Under the pieces are notes generated by a model. It was not told where the DNA came from. It searched no databases and worked only from the letters and a program-made list of their open reading frames with translations. Below, one piece after another: positions 1 to 5,659 of a DNA stretch of 9,876 bases. The stretch is from positions 1-9,876 of the forward strand of contig JAUIHU010000124.1 in assembly GCA_030432175.1 (NCBI GenBank). The letters run 5' to 3'. Position 1 is the stretch's first letter. Each line of letters opens with the position of its first letter. The stretch comes from Verrucomicrobiia bacterium (lineage in GTDB: Bacteria > Verrucomicrobiota > Verrucomicrobiia > Limisphaerales > JAUIHU01). The translations under genes were made by a program, and so were the position numbers.

Positions 1-148
1 AAAATGCCTCCGCTATGTCACAGCTCCGTGTGTTGCGCTCTAATGGCCGTTGGGATAGTTTTTGGAAAAATTAACGCCACCCTCCTTTAATCGCACCCGA
101 GTTGACACTGGGCCGCGAACTTGTTTGCAGAGTTGCCTGCAAAATGAT

Positions 149-411
149 ATGTCAAATGTTCTGGATGCAGTCGACATAAAATAACCCGCTGTGGCAAATT
201 TCGGATATTTAATGATCGTTTTCACGGGATTACTGGCAATCAAACTATTACCAATATCTCAGTTTCCACAAATATAGCGCCCACCACCGTCAGTAATTTT
301 ATTGCATACCCTTGATCAAGCGCTGATGTATTTGTGAAATCGACTCAGAGTCCACTGGAACGCTCTATTAATGGAGTTCAGGGTATGCGCACTATATTTC
401 ATCCGATCTAA
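149..411 (+). pseudogene. RND (HAE1/AcrB-type) efflux permease, decayed N-terminal fragment
   Basis: Remnant of an inner-membrane proton-driven drug efflux permease. In one frame, from an ATG at 149, the sequence reads MSNVLDAVDIK, a stop at 182-184, then PAVANFGYLMIVFTGLLAIK and LLPISQFPQI. This matches the first membrane helix of AcrB-like pumps and the following LPVAQYPTI-like segment. A frameshift near 275 then continues the same alignment as APTTVSNFIAYP, a stop, SSADVFVKSTQSPLERSING and VQGMR, which corresponds to the family's IAPPTV...YPGA...V...PLEQAINGVEGMRYMSS. The alignment is lost soon after, at a stop at 409-411. Intact family members have about 1030 residues, so only the first 85 or so are recognisable. 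The two blocks follow each other in the right order and spacing, which makes chance unlikely. A possible trace of an upstream adaptor gene (TLGREL near 102-122) is too short to call. Identification is from recalled family motifs. Confidence 0.7.
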
Positions 412-690
412 GGTCCATACACCACAGATTCGGTTTCGTCGGCGGTTTCGAATACAATGGCCTGGAGGTCGCCTCGTTCAGAAATAGTATTGATGTTGAT
501 GACTCTGCGCACCCTGAAACCTTTAGTATCCCATCTGCGCTATTGCGTTTCGTTTGGTAGCGAGGCGGATTTTATCCAGATAATTCGGTTTAGGGCCTTA
601 ACTTTTCTGCAAAGTTTAACCTGCCTATCTCTACTTTTATCAACGCCTCCGGGGAGCTATGCGCTATTGGACGCAATTAATTCCTATTTT
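412..690 (+). pseudogene. unidentified decayed coding sequence
   Basis: No intact gene. Two successive frames carry protein-like text interrupted by stops. One reads FGFVGGFEYNGLEV, ASFRNSIDVDDSAHPE and TFSIPSALLRFVW to a stop near 549. In another frame GGFYPDNSV, a stop, and GLNFSAKFNLPISTFINASG follow up to about 680. The alternating polar and hydrophobic pattern with Gly and Asn would fit a beta-rich exported protein, but I recognise no family. It does not align with the part of an RND permease that should come next, so it may be a different gene joined by deletion. An uninterrupted 82-codon frame over the same stretch (457-705) is rich in Leu, Ser and Arg and looks like a shadow. It could also all be chance reading in non-coding DNA. 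Confidence 0.25.
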
Positions 691-788
691 TTTCTTTACA
701 TATAATCTCACAAATGTACTATGGCTAGTATTGGTGTAAAAAGCACTCTAGCAGTTGTATCGGATTTATCAACTTTGTGCTTCTCCAC

Positions 789-821
789 ACTTGAATTTGT
801 GTTGCAGGGGAGAATTCAAGT
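789..821. repeat. 9-bp perfect inverted repeat
   Basis: ACTTGAATT at 789-797 is the exact reverse complement of AATTCAAGT at 813-821, with a 15-base loop. A second possible helix, TTCTCC at 781-786 with GGAGAA at 809-814, uses two of the same bases, so the two structures exclude one another. There is no long T-run directly after the stem, so it is not a clear terminator. It could be an operator, an RNA switch-like leader structure, or part of a mobile-element end. Confidence 0.5.
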
Positions 822-908
822 TTTCAATATATACCATTAATTAAATTACGTTACTTCGTCATTATTCAATTTGACTAAGTAAATTAAAGCATTGTGTCTT
901 GAATTTGT
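790..908. repeat. 11-bp direct repeat pair
   Basis: CTTGAATTTGT occurs at 790-800 and again at 898-908. Both copies are followed after two or three bases by GCAG, so the similarity extends further than the exact core. The first copy overlaps the left arm of the inverted repeat at 789-821. The copies start 108 bases apart and lie 5' of the beta-helix gene, so they could be a repeated binding site or a trace of a duplication. Confidence 0.45.
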
Positions 909-926
909 TAGCAGTTAAACTACATT
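899..926 (+). promoter_or_regulatory. weak sigma70-like promoter candidate for the beta-helix gene
   Basis: TTGAAT at 899-904 and TACATT at 921-926 are separated by 16 bases and lie about 55 bases before the ATG at 982. Both hexamers are imperfect, and such matches are frequent in DNA this AT-rich. The -35 box overlaps the second copy of the CTTGAATTTGT repeat. A different -10 candidate is TATATT at 940-945. Confidence 0.2.
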
Positions 927-981
927 TGTATTAGAACACTATATTTTCAAGGAGTGCTTAAACCTAATAATACACAAAGTT

Positions 982-2604
982 ATGATTAAATTAAAACGCC
1001 TGGCGTATAATAGTGTTCAGGTGATTTCACTAATGTTGTTATCCACCTCTTTGTTGAATACATCCTTTGGAGTTGGTTGGCAAACAAACAATTTTGGAGG
1101 AATACAATCTATTCATCCTGTCTCTTCCTCAAGTGGAGAGTATCTTTTACAATTATCACTTGATCCATCAAGCTATGATTCAGTTGGGACTACACACCAA
1201 ATGTATGAAATGGCATGTGAAATTGGAACACTTTTTCAAAGTGTCAGATCCTTAACCAACGATGTGAGAATTCAATTTGTTGGGCCTGGTGTTTTCAATA
1301 CCTTTGGATTAGTTCCTGGAGTCAATAATAATTCACTAATCATTGAAGGTGTTACCAGTAATGGTGTTCCTGTGTTAAGGAAGATTCCCGGTGAAAACAG
1401 TACAGATGCTTTGGATTATTTCGAGCTGCTTAGCGATTCAACTCCAAGTAGATACGAAGGATTTGAACCATTGAGTTTAGCCGTAAACGGAAAAAATGAT
1501 GCGGTAATACGAAGTGAAATTTATGATACTGCTGTGCATAATGTAACTGTGGATAGCTTGGTATTGGATTGTAACTATACTCAGATGACTAACCTAGTTT
1601 CAACTATTGCAATATACGATGGTTACACGAATTACCCTGTAAAAGCTGCTGGAGTAACACTTCTTGGAACAGACTTTCATGTCAATAATGTTACTGTTAC
1701 CAACTACGGATCCTATGGGGATCCAAGCACACCATCAACCCAGGAAGTTTTCCCAATTCGATTGCTTGGACAAGACGGTTTGTCAAATACAGAAAATACA
1801 GTTAGCTTAAGCTCAAGTAACAAGGCAAATATGCTAATTACTTCATGTTATGCTGAAGGTGAAGTACTTGGGGGCGATTCAGCCTGGGCAACAGTCTATA
1901 TGGCTGGCTCTTTGGATGAAAATTACAATCTTATAGTTACAAATAATACAGCAATTGATATTCCAAATGGAATTATGATGGGCGGAGCCACTTTGCATTT
2001 CGACTCCAGCAGCACAGCTTATTACGCCGATAACTACGGAGAAAACCTAGCATTTGGATATAATTTTGATACTGGAGGATGTGATTATATAGAAATCTTC
2101 GATAACTTCATTCAAGCTACGGGAGGGGGGCAAATAGGCCATGGACAAGATTGGTGGGTTTACGATAATGAAATTGAATTAATTGATGATGACAACCTGA
2201 ATGGCCAAGATGTAATTTTTGGGTTTAAAATTGGAGTGGCTACCAAGCGGCTTGATTTTGAAAACAATATTGTATATAAAAAATCTGGTGAAACATTCGG
2301 CAAAGATGTTGTGTATGCATACATCAAGTCCGGTTATGGTGGAGCTCAATCTACAGCTGATAGGCACCAATTCATATTTGATGTTTCGGAACCGCTTGAA
2401 GATTTTAATCCTGATAATCTAGTTTTTGAGGCTAATATGAACAGTGCAGTCGGAGCATCATACGTGATTTTTGGTATTCAATGGGATGGAGCAAATGATA
2501 TATTGAAATCCACAAAAGTATATGATCATGGTCCGCAATATAGCACATATAATGAATTCATCGTTTTTACCGGAGATGATGGTTATGTATACGAAGATCG
2601 ATAA
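982..2604 (+). CDS. secreted protein, probable right-handed beta-helix fold
   Basis: A 540-residue protein of unknown function. The N-terminus (MIKLKRLAYN, then a hydrophobic run to about residue 28) is a Sec-type signal peptide, so the product is exported. From about residue 110 to 435 short strands recur with an Asn/Asp ladder: HNVTVDSLVLDCN at 186-198, FHVNNVTVTNYG at 232-243, ANMLITSCYAEG at 282-293, YNLIVTNNTAID at 315-326, DYIEIFDNFIQAT at 368-380, DWWVYDNEIELID at 390-402 and KRLDFENNIVYKK at 422-434. This pattern is typical of pectin-lyase-like parallel beta-helices. The C-terminal 100 residues look like a separate beta domain. I see no lipobox, membrane anchor or sorting tail. A polysaccharide-binding or cleaving role is possible, but no catalytic signature is clear. 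The gene is visibly AT-richer than the core genes to the right and sits among transposon remnants, which suggests acquisition. The ATG at 982 is preferred because it directly precedes the signal peptide; no normally spaced ribosome binding site is present. Confidence 0.85.
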   Translation: MIKLKRLAYNSVQVISLMLLSTSLLNTSFGVGWQTNNFGGIQSIHPVSSSSGEYLLQLSLDPSSYDSVGTTHQMYEMACEIGTLFQSVRSLTNDVRIQFVGPGVFNTFGLVPGVNNNSLIIEGVTSNGVPVLRKIPGENSTDALDYFELLSDSTPSRYEGFEPLSLAVNGKNDAVIRSEIYDTAVHNVTVDSLVLDCNYTQMTNLVSTIAIYDGYTNYPVKAAGVTLLGTDFHVNNVTVTNYGSYGDPSTPSTQEVFPIRLLGQDGLSNTENTVSLSSSNKANMLITSCYAEGEVLGGDSAWATVYMAGSLDENYNLIVTNNTAIDIPNGIMMGGATLHFDSSSTAYYADNYGENLAFGYNFDTGGCDYIEIFDNFIQATGGGQIGHGQDWWVYDNEIELIDDDNLNGQDVIFGFKIGVATKRLDFENNIVYKKSGETFGKDVVYAYIKSGYGGAQSTADRHQFIFDVSEPLEDFNPDNLVFEANMNSAVGASYVIFGIQWDGANDILKSTKVYDHGPQYSTYNEFIVFTGDDGYVYEDR

Positions 2605-2612
2605 ATGAAAAT

Positions 2613-2633
2613 CTCCGCCCTAAAGGGGCGGAG
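2613..2633. terminator. strong hairpin, probable bidirectional terminator
   Basis: CTCCGCCC at 2613-2620 pairs perfectly with GGGCGGAG at 2626-2633 around a 5-base loop. It begins 8 bases after the stop of the beta-helix gene and lies 6 bases beyond the stop of the converging minus-strand transposase fragment. The T-tract on the plus strand is weak (TATTTGC); on the minus strand the stem is followed by ATTTTCATTTATCG, which is better. The hairpin may alternatively be the right-end palindrome of an IS200/IS605-type element. Confidence 0.6.
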
Positions 2634-2639
2634 TATTTG

Positions 2640-2746
2640 CTAGAGATCCAACCTCAACTGTTTTTCGTACAGCTTCTTGTATTCTTTACCTTGGTTTTGG
2701 ATATATTTCTTGATTGCATCTTCGCTAGCACATTGTCCACAGAGAC
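2640..2746 (-). pseudogene. C-terminal fragment of a probable IS200/IS605-type (Y1) transposase
   Basis: On the minus strand the last codons before the stop at 2640-2642 read CGQCASEDAIKKYIQNQGKE and YKKLYEKQLRLDL. The pattern SE-x-IKKYIxNQGKEYKKL near the C-terminus resembles the end of small HUH (Y1) transposases of the IS200/IS605 family, as I recall them. The catalytic HUH motif and the tyrosine helix are not present, so only about the last 35 residues remain. The reading frame continues upstream into the IS3 remnant, where it is no longer meaningful, so the fragment was probably truncated there. Composition is AT-rich like the neighbouring beta-helix gene. An origin in some other gene cannot be ruled out on this length. 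Confidence 0.4.
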
Positions 2747-2781
2747 CTGAGGTGCAACTCTTTTTGGGACCACATTTAAAA

Positions 2782-3537
2782 TTAATTAAGAGCGTAATTA
2801 GCCTCGAAGTTGGAGGGTGACAAGTAGCCCAGGGCAGAGTGTCTGCGATGCGTGTTTTAGTAGCCTTCAATGTAGTGAAAGCAGTTGAGCCGGGTCTGCT
2901 GGGGCGAGAGATTACCCAGCAGGTTGCCCATCTCATTTTTCAGGGTACCGATGAAAGATTAGGTCCAGGCATTGTCGTAGGGATTGGCGCGAGCCGACTT
3001 GCTTTGGAGCATGTTGGCGTTATTGAGCAGAGCCCTAAATTGGCGACTACCATACTGGCTGCCTCGGTCACAGTGAAAAATGACAGCCTCGGTATTGGTG
3101 CGATTGGCGAGCGCCATTTTCATGGCATCACAAACCAAATCAGCCCGCATGTGATCGGCCAGGCTCCACCCCACGATACGTCGGGAGCAAAGATCCATGA
3201 CGACAGCCAAGTAATGCCAACCCGACTCAGTCGGCACATAGGTGATATCTCCCACCCAGATCACATTGGGAGACAGAGGAGTCCTGCCGGCGATAAGGTT
3301 CGGAGAAGGCGCATCAGCGCGACCATCGCTGGTTCAGGGTGTAAATTTGCGTGGCCTACAGGCAAAGAGACCTCAAGCTTTCATCAGTCGCCTGACACGG
3401 TTATCGGCATAGTTCAGACCTTGTTCTTTGAGTTCGACTTGAATGCGTCGATACCCATATCGGCCTAGGTGGCGTTTGAAAACAGCCTCAATCTGAGCTC
3501 CTAAAACAGCGTCCTCCTCCTGTGTGGGAGTGGGCTA
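2782..3537 (-). pseudogene. IS3-family transposase OrfB (integrase core), broken by stops
   Basis: Read on the minus strand in a single frame: PTPTQEEDAVLGAQIEAVFK, RHLGRYGYRRIQVELKEQGL, NYADNRVRRLMKA, stop, GLFACRPRKFTP, stop, TSDGRADAPSPNLIAGRT, then VIWVGDITYVPTESGWHYLA and VIFHCDRGSQYGSRQF, PYDNAWT, stop, SFIGTLKNEMGNLLGN, HYIEGY, stop, NTHRRHSALGYLSPSNFE and a terminal stop at 2782-2784. This is a retroviral-integrase-type (rve) DDE transposase: the first Asp is in GDITY and the second in HCDRGSQY. The third catalytic residue, Glu of the family motif N-x-x-x-ESF, is the stop at 2959-2961, one base from GAA. Other in-frame stops lie at 2857-2859, 3334-3336, 3373-3375 and 3535-3537. No frameshift is needed within OrfB, so decay is by point mutation. 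The N-terminal helix-turn-helix part is missing. Confidence 0.85.
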
Positions 3538-3625
3538 GTTCGACCACTTGAGCCTTGAATTCCGGGGTGTAGCGTTTTCTCTGTTTCAAGGTAACTGTGT
3601 CTTATTTTTTGGTTTCGTAGTCCAT
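3538..3625 (-). pseudogene. IS3-family OrfA, N-terminal remnant
   Basis: From an ATG at 3625 down the minus strand the frame reads MDYETKK, a stop, then DTVTLKQRKRYTPEFKAQVV and EL before it runs into OrfB sequence in another frame. KxRxRYTPEFKAQVV is the typical start of an IS3-family OrfA (HTH_8-type DNA-binding protein). A GAGGTG lies about 9 bases before the ATG, overlapping the candidate terminal inverted repeat. Intact OrfA proteins have about 90-100 residues, so the remainder was lost in the deletion that joined this fragment to OrfB near 3537-3545. Confidence 0.65.
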
Positions 3626-3643
3626 AATCTTAACACACCTCAG

Positions 3644-3840
3644 ATTCAATTGGAAAGAAATGAAACTCAAATCTAGTCTCATCTTGAAGGTTCTGCACAC
3701 TCCCTAATTCCGCCAGCCGAATCTTCTACCTATGGATTGGGTAAATCAGCCATCAGCTTGGCAAATCCTATTTTGAGAATAATGGAGTGGTGGACTATAT
3801 TTGGACTACGACGATTTTGAATCTAAGATAGTTTCTGTAA
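3644..3840 (-). other. possible decayed coding stretch between IS3 remnant and tRNA
   Basis: On the minus strand one frame reads RSPNIVHHSIILKIGFAKLM, ADLPNP, stop, VEDSAELGSVQNLQDETRFE and FHFFPIES up to the IS3 boundary, with one further stop near 3824. The text looks protein-like, but I recognise no family and there is no start codon in good context. It could be the 5' part of a gene cut by the IS3 element, but the IS200-like fragment on the other side does not continue it. Chance is a real alternative. Confidence 0.2.
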
Positions 3841-3856
3841 ACCATTGTACGAGAAA

Positions 3857-3928
3857 AGCCAATGAGGGGAATTGAACCCCTGACCGACGGTTTACGAAAC
3901 CGTTGCTCTACCCCTGAGCTACATTGGC
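3857..3928 (-). tRNA. tRNA-Thr (anticodon CGT)
   Basis: The minus strand folds into a complete cloverleaf: acceptor stem GCCAATG/CATTGGC, D arm GCTC-AGGGGTA-GAGC, anticodon arm ACGGT-TTCGTAA-ACCGT, short variable loop CGGTC, and T arm AGGGG-TTCAATT-CCCCT. The loop TTCGTAA places CGT at positions 34-36, which reads ACG threonine codons. The discriminator base is T and the CCA end is not encoded. A TTTTCTC run just after the 3' end could help termination. The 3' end faces the accessory stretch at lower coordinates, the usual orientation for tRNA-targeting integrases, but I find no second copy of the tRNA 3' end in the window and no integrase gene. Confidence 0.95.
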
Positions 3929-3939
3929 GTAAAATTATG

Positions 3940-3956
3940 AAATGCTCGAAGCATTT
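3940..3956. repeat. 7-bp inverted repeat upstream of the tRNA gene
   Basis: AAATGCT at 3940-3946 pairs with AGCATTT at 3950-3956 around CGA. It lies 11 bases from the 5' end of the tRNA gene. It is followed on the plus strand by AGATTTCTTTAAAT, too interrupted for a clear terminator. It may lie within the tRNA promoter region. Confidence 0.35.
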
Positions 3957-4004
3957 AGATTTCTTTAAATAGGTTCCTAGATCGGGTCAAGTTCTTATTG
4001 CCTA

Positions 4005-4142
4005 ACCCGGTTTTGCTGTGCGCGATTAGAAGTAGGTGACTCTTTGCTGTTCAGCCCACGTCAAATATTGGCTCCACTCGCCGAGCTGGGGCTCAGCGTT
4101 CCCATGCGCGCCACCTAGTTTTAATCATACCCGGTTTTGCTG
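4005..4142. repeat. 14-bp direct repeats bounding a 110-base segment
   Basis: ACCCGGTTTTGCTG is found exactly at 4005-4018 and 4129-4142. The 110 bases between hold no gene. On the minus strand a short open stretch (LKLGGAHGNAEPQLGEWSQY, LTWAEQQRVTYF, stop) reads across them, and the core sequence resembles dispersed repeat text I have seen near genes in other bacteria, although I cannot name it. A tandem or insertion origin is possible. The rest of the tRNA-ribH spacer (3929-4185) shows nothing else that I can support. Confidence 0.4.
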
Positions 4143-4185
4143 GTTACTCGCCAGTGAATTGAAGGTGGTTGGTCCGCTCATTATG

Positions 4186-4737
4186 TCAGGCTTCGTCGTC
4201 AATTTCCTCGTTCAGATAATCACTGATCTCCTGGTAGTCCTGATAAAGTTGTTCGTCTATTTGTTCCTGCAGTGGCGACATCACACTGATCATTTCCAAA
4301 GCTGTGTTGGCTACTTCTTTGCCCCGGTTGTGTTCGGGATCAAGACATCTCTTGTCTGCTTGTTCCTGATTGCGAACCAGTAGAACTCCATGGGCGATTG
4401 GAATCTCGTTGTCAGTCTGGATGCGAGCCAGTTCCCGCGTTACCGATTCGGATACAAGTCGGGCATGTTCTGTTTCCCCTTCAATGACGACTCCCAATGT
4501 GATAATCGCATCCAAATATTCTGAACTGGCCAGTGCAGCCACGACGCAGGGAATTTCAAATGCTCCGGGAACGCGGTAAATCAGTGGTTCAATTGCGTTT
4601 TCTTTAAGAATGGTGACTGCTGCATCCAACATGGATTGGACGTGCTTTGCGTTGTATTTGGAGGCCACTATCGCAACCTTGGCATCTTCGATATATTCCG
4701 GGTTGATTTCCAATGGGGTCGTCTGGTCAGTCAGCAT
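4186..4737 (-). CDS. ribH: 6,7-dimethyl-8-ribityllumazine synthase
   Basis: Penultimate enzyme of riboflavin synthesis; it condenses 5-amino-6-ribitylamino-uracil with 3,4-dihydroxy-2-butanone 4-phosphate in the cytoplasm. Family blocks in order: VAIVASKYNAKHVQSML (21-37; Tyr28 takes the place of the usual aromatic of the substrate site), YRVPGAFEIP (54-63), TLGVVIEGETEHARLV (80-95) with the catalytic His at 91, and IAHGVLLVRNQEQADKRC followed by LDPEHNRGKEVANTALEMI. Unusual points are Glu86 where most relatives have Arg in VIRGET, Ala after the catalytic His instead of Phe, and an acidic C-terminal tail (the last 25 or so residues) beyond the usual 150-160 length. The ATG at 4737 gives a normal N-terminus; no Shine-Dalgarno sequence is seen. 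The gene lies 115 bp after the amidase gene and no other rib gene is in the window. No FMN riboswitch is visible upstream. Confidence 0.92.
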   Translation of the reverse strand: MLTDQTTPLEINPEYIEDAKVAIVASKYNAKHVQSMLDAAVTILKENAIEPLIYRVPGAFEIPCVVAALASSEYLDAIITLGVVIEGETEHARLVSESVTRELARIQTDNEIPIAHGVLLVRNQEQADKRCLDPEHNRGKEVANTALEMISVMSPLQEQIDEQLYQDYQEISDYLNEEIDDEA

Positions 4738-4852
4738 GGCGATATTCTACTCATTGTTCTTCTTTCACACGAGTGTAGATTCCTTAAATTTAGACATCGT
4801 TTTGAGAAGTCCGATGCCGAATAATTCATGAGTCTAAAATCATCCCCAACCT

Positions 4853-5641
4853 TTATCGACTGCTCAAATTCAATGAGTCCTGATAGGCAGGAAAGTTCTT
4901 TCTCCAGTCGCGGACTTTTTCAATTTCAATTCTCGTACGAACCAATGAAACTTCAGCTCCTCCGTCTGCCAGCACATCGCCGAGTGGATCAACCATGCGA
5001 GTTCTCCCCGGATAAGTGAAATTTGGGTCTGCTCCCGTGCGGTTGACTCCAACGACATAAGCAAGATTTTCAATCGCCCGACATTCAATTAGTCGAGTCC
5101 AATGACTCTCTCTTCTTTCAGGCCAATTGGCTATCACAACAAACATCTCTGCTCCTTTGGCCAACGCCTCTCGAAACAGTTCTGGAAATCTCAGATCATA
5201 GCACACCAGCATGGCTACCTGGATCCCGTTCCAATTAAAAACAGGAACTTCATGTCCTGCCTTATGAACTTGATCCTCTCCAACCATGGAGAAAGGGCAT
5301 ATTTTCTGGTAAGCGCCGAGATAACCACCATCGCGCTGTATCCACACTGCTTGATTCCCTGGTTGATCCTGCGAATTTTCGTCAGGCCAAACAACGCCAC
5401 CAATAATATCACAGTCAAACTTCCGAGCCAGAGATCTCATGAATTCGGCGCTTTGGTCCGTTTCCCTGCCTGGCTCCAATGTGGCTTGAGTATTCATACT
5501 GAAGCCAGTGGAAAACATCTCTGGTAATATGAGTAAATCTCCGGGCTCTGGTGGCGCTGACTCCACCAGCTCCGAAACTAATTCATAATTTCGATCCGGG
5601 TTTTCCCACACTATGTCGTATTGAACTGCGACTACATTCAT
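4853..5641 (-). CDS. nitrilase-superfamily amidohydrolase, YafV/Nit2-like omega-amidase
   Basis: A 262-residue, full-length C-N hydrolase. The catalytic triad of the superfamily is present: Glu41 in LILPEMFSTGF, Lys113 in GAYQKICPFSMVGED and Cys147 in AMLVCYDLRFPELFR. The second structural Glu is at 122. The TGF after the first motif, the SMVGED after the Lys and the CYDLRFPE motif together are typical of the YafV/Nit2 branch, which hydrolyses omega-amides of 2-oxo acids such as alpha-ketoglutaramate, acting as repair or salvage after glutamine transamination. A closely related member would be the methionine-salvage-associated MtnU; nothing here separates the two. It has no signal peptide, so it is cytoplasmic. 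The start at 5641 is 18 bp after the stop of the DUF697 gene, which suggests co-transcription. The gap contains CCTCC rather than a GGAGG, so initiation must work without a Shine-Dalgarno pairing. Confidence 0.88.
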   Translation of the reverse strand: MNVVAVQYDIVWENPDRNYELVSELVESAPPEPGDLLILPEMFSTGFSMNTQATLEPGRETDQSAEFMRSLARKFDCDIIGGVVWPDENSQDQPGNQAVWIQRDGGYLGAYQKICPFSMVGEDQVHKAGHEVPVFNWNGIQVAMLVCYDLRFPELFREALAKGAEMFVVIANWPERRESHWTRLIECRAIENLAYVVGVNRTGADPNFTYPGRTRMVDPLGDVLADGGAEVSLVRTRIEIEKVRDWRKNFPAYQDSLNLSSR

Positions 5642-5659
5642 CAGAGGTTTATGGAGGAA

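Larger units (their letters stand above)
691..981. other. AT-rich intergenic leader before the beta-helix gene
   Basis: No gene is seen in these 291 bases. Base composition drops sharply to AT-rich, matching the gene that follows rather than the stretch before it. It holds an inverted repeat (789-821), a direct repeat (790-800 and 898-908) and weak promoter-like hexamers, for example TTGAAT at 899-904 with TACATT at 921-926 (16-base spacer). An AAGGAG sits at 949-954 but ends 27 bases before the ATG, too far to serve as an ordinary ribosome binding site, and no start codon lies at the proper distance from it in the gene's frame. Confidence 0.5.
2747..3643 (-). mobile_element. IS3-family insertion sequence, internally deleted fossil
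   Basis: The element encodes remnants of both IS3 transposase genes on the minus strand. Candidate ends are CTGAGGTG at 2747-2754 and its reverse complement CACCTCAG at 3636-3643; the inner seven bases start with TG and end with CA, as is usual for IS3 elements. The match does not extend far inward, and no target-site duplication is obvious beside it, so the ends are provisional. At about 0.9 kb the element is shorter than the usual 1.2-1.3 kb, in line with a deletion that removed most of OrfA and the start of OrfB. With its many stops it cannot make a transposase and could move only if another IS3 enzyme acted on its ends. Confidence 0.75.

Noticed and set aside
1..148. Adaptor (membrane fusion protein) gene end before the RND remnant
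   Set aside because: Only a six-residue match (TLGREL) to the adaptor C-terminal region is readable, in a frame that does not end properly before the pump start; too little to call.
457..705. 82-codon plus-strand frame taken as a small gene
   Set aside because: Its Leu/Ser/Arg-rich text is less protein-like than the other two frames over the same bases, and no ribosome binding site is present.
2839..3468. 209-codon open frame on the plus strand across the IS3 remnant
   Set aside because: It lies antisense to recognisable IS3 OrfB sequence and its translation shows no family features; it is a shadow frame.
3857..3928. tRNA gene as a proven attachment site of a genomic island
   Set aside because: No integrase gene and no repeat of the tRNA 3' end were found in the window, so only a suggestion is kept among the findings.
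4036..4383. 115-codon plus-strand frame overlapping the ribH end
   Set aside because: It overlaps the conserved C-terminal part of ribH on the opposite strand and has no start context or recognisable motif.
4738..4852. FMN riboswitch or other leader control before ribH
   Set aside because: The 115-base gap lacks the conserved RFN-element blocks and is shorter than a usual FMN riboswitch.
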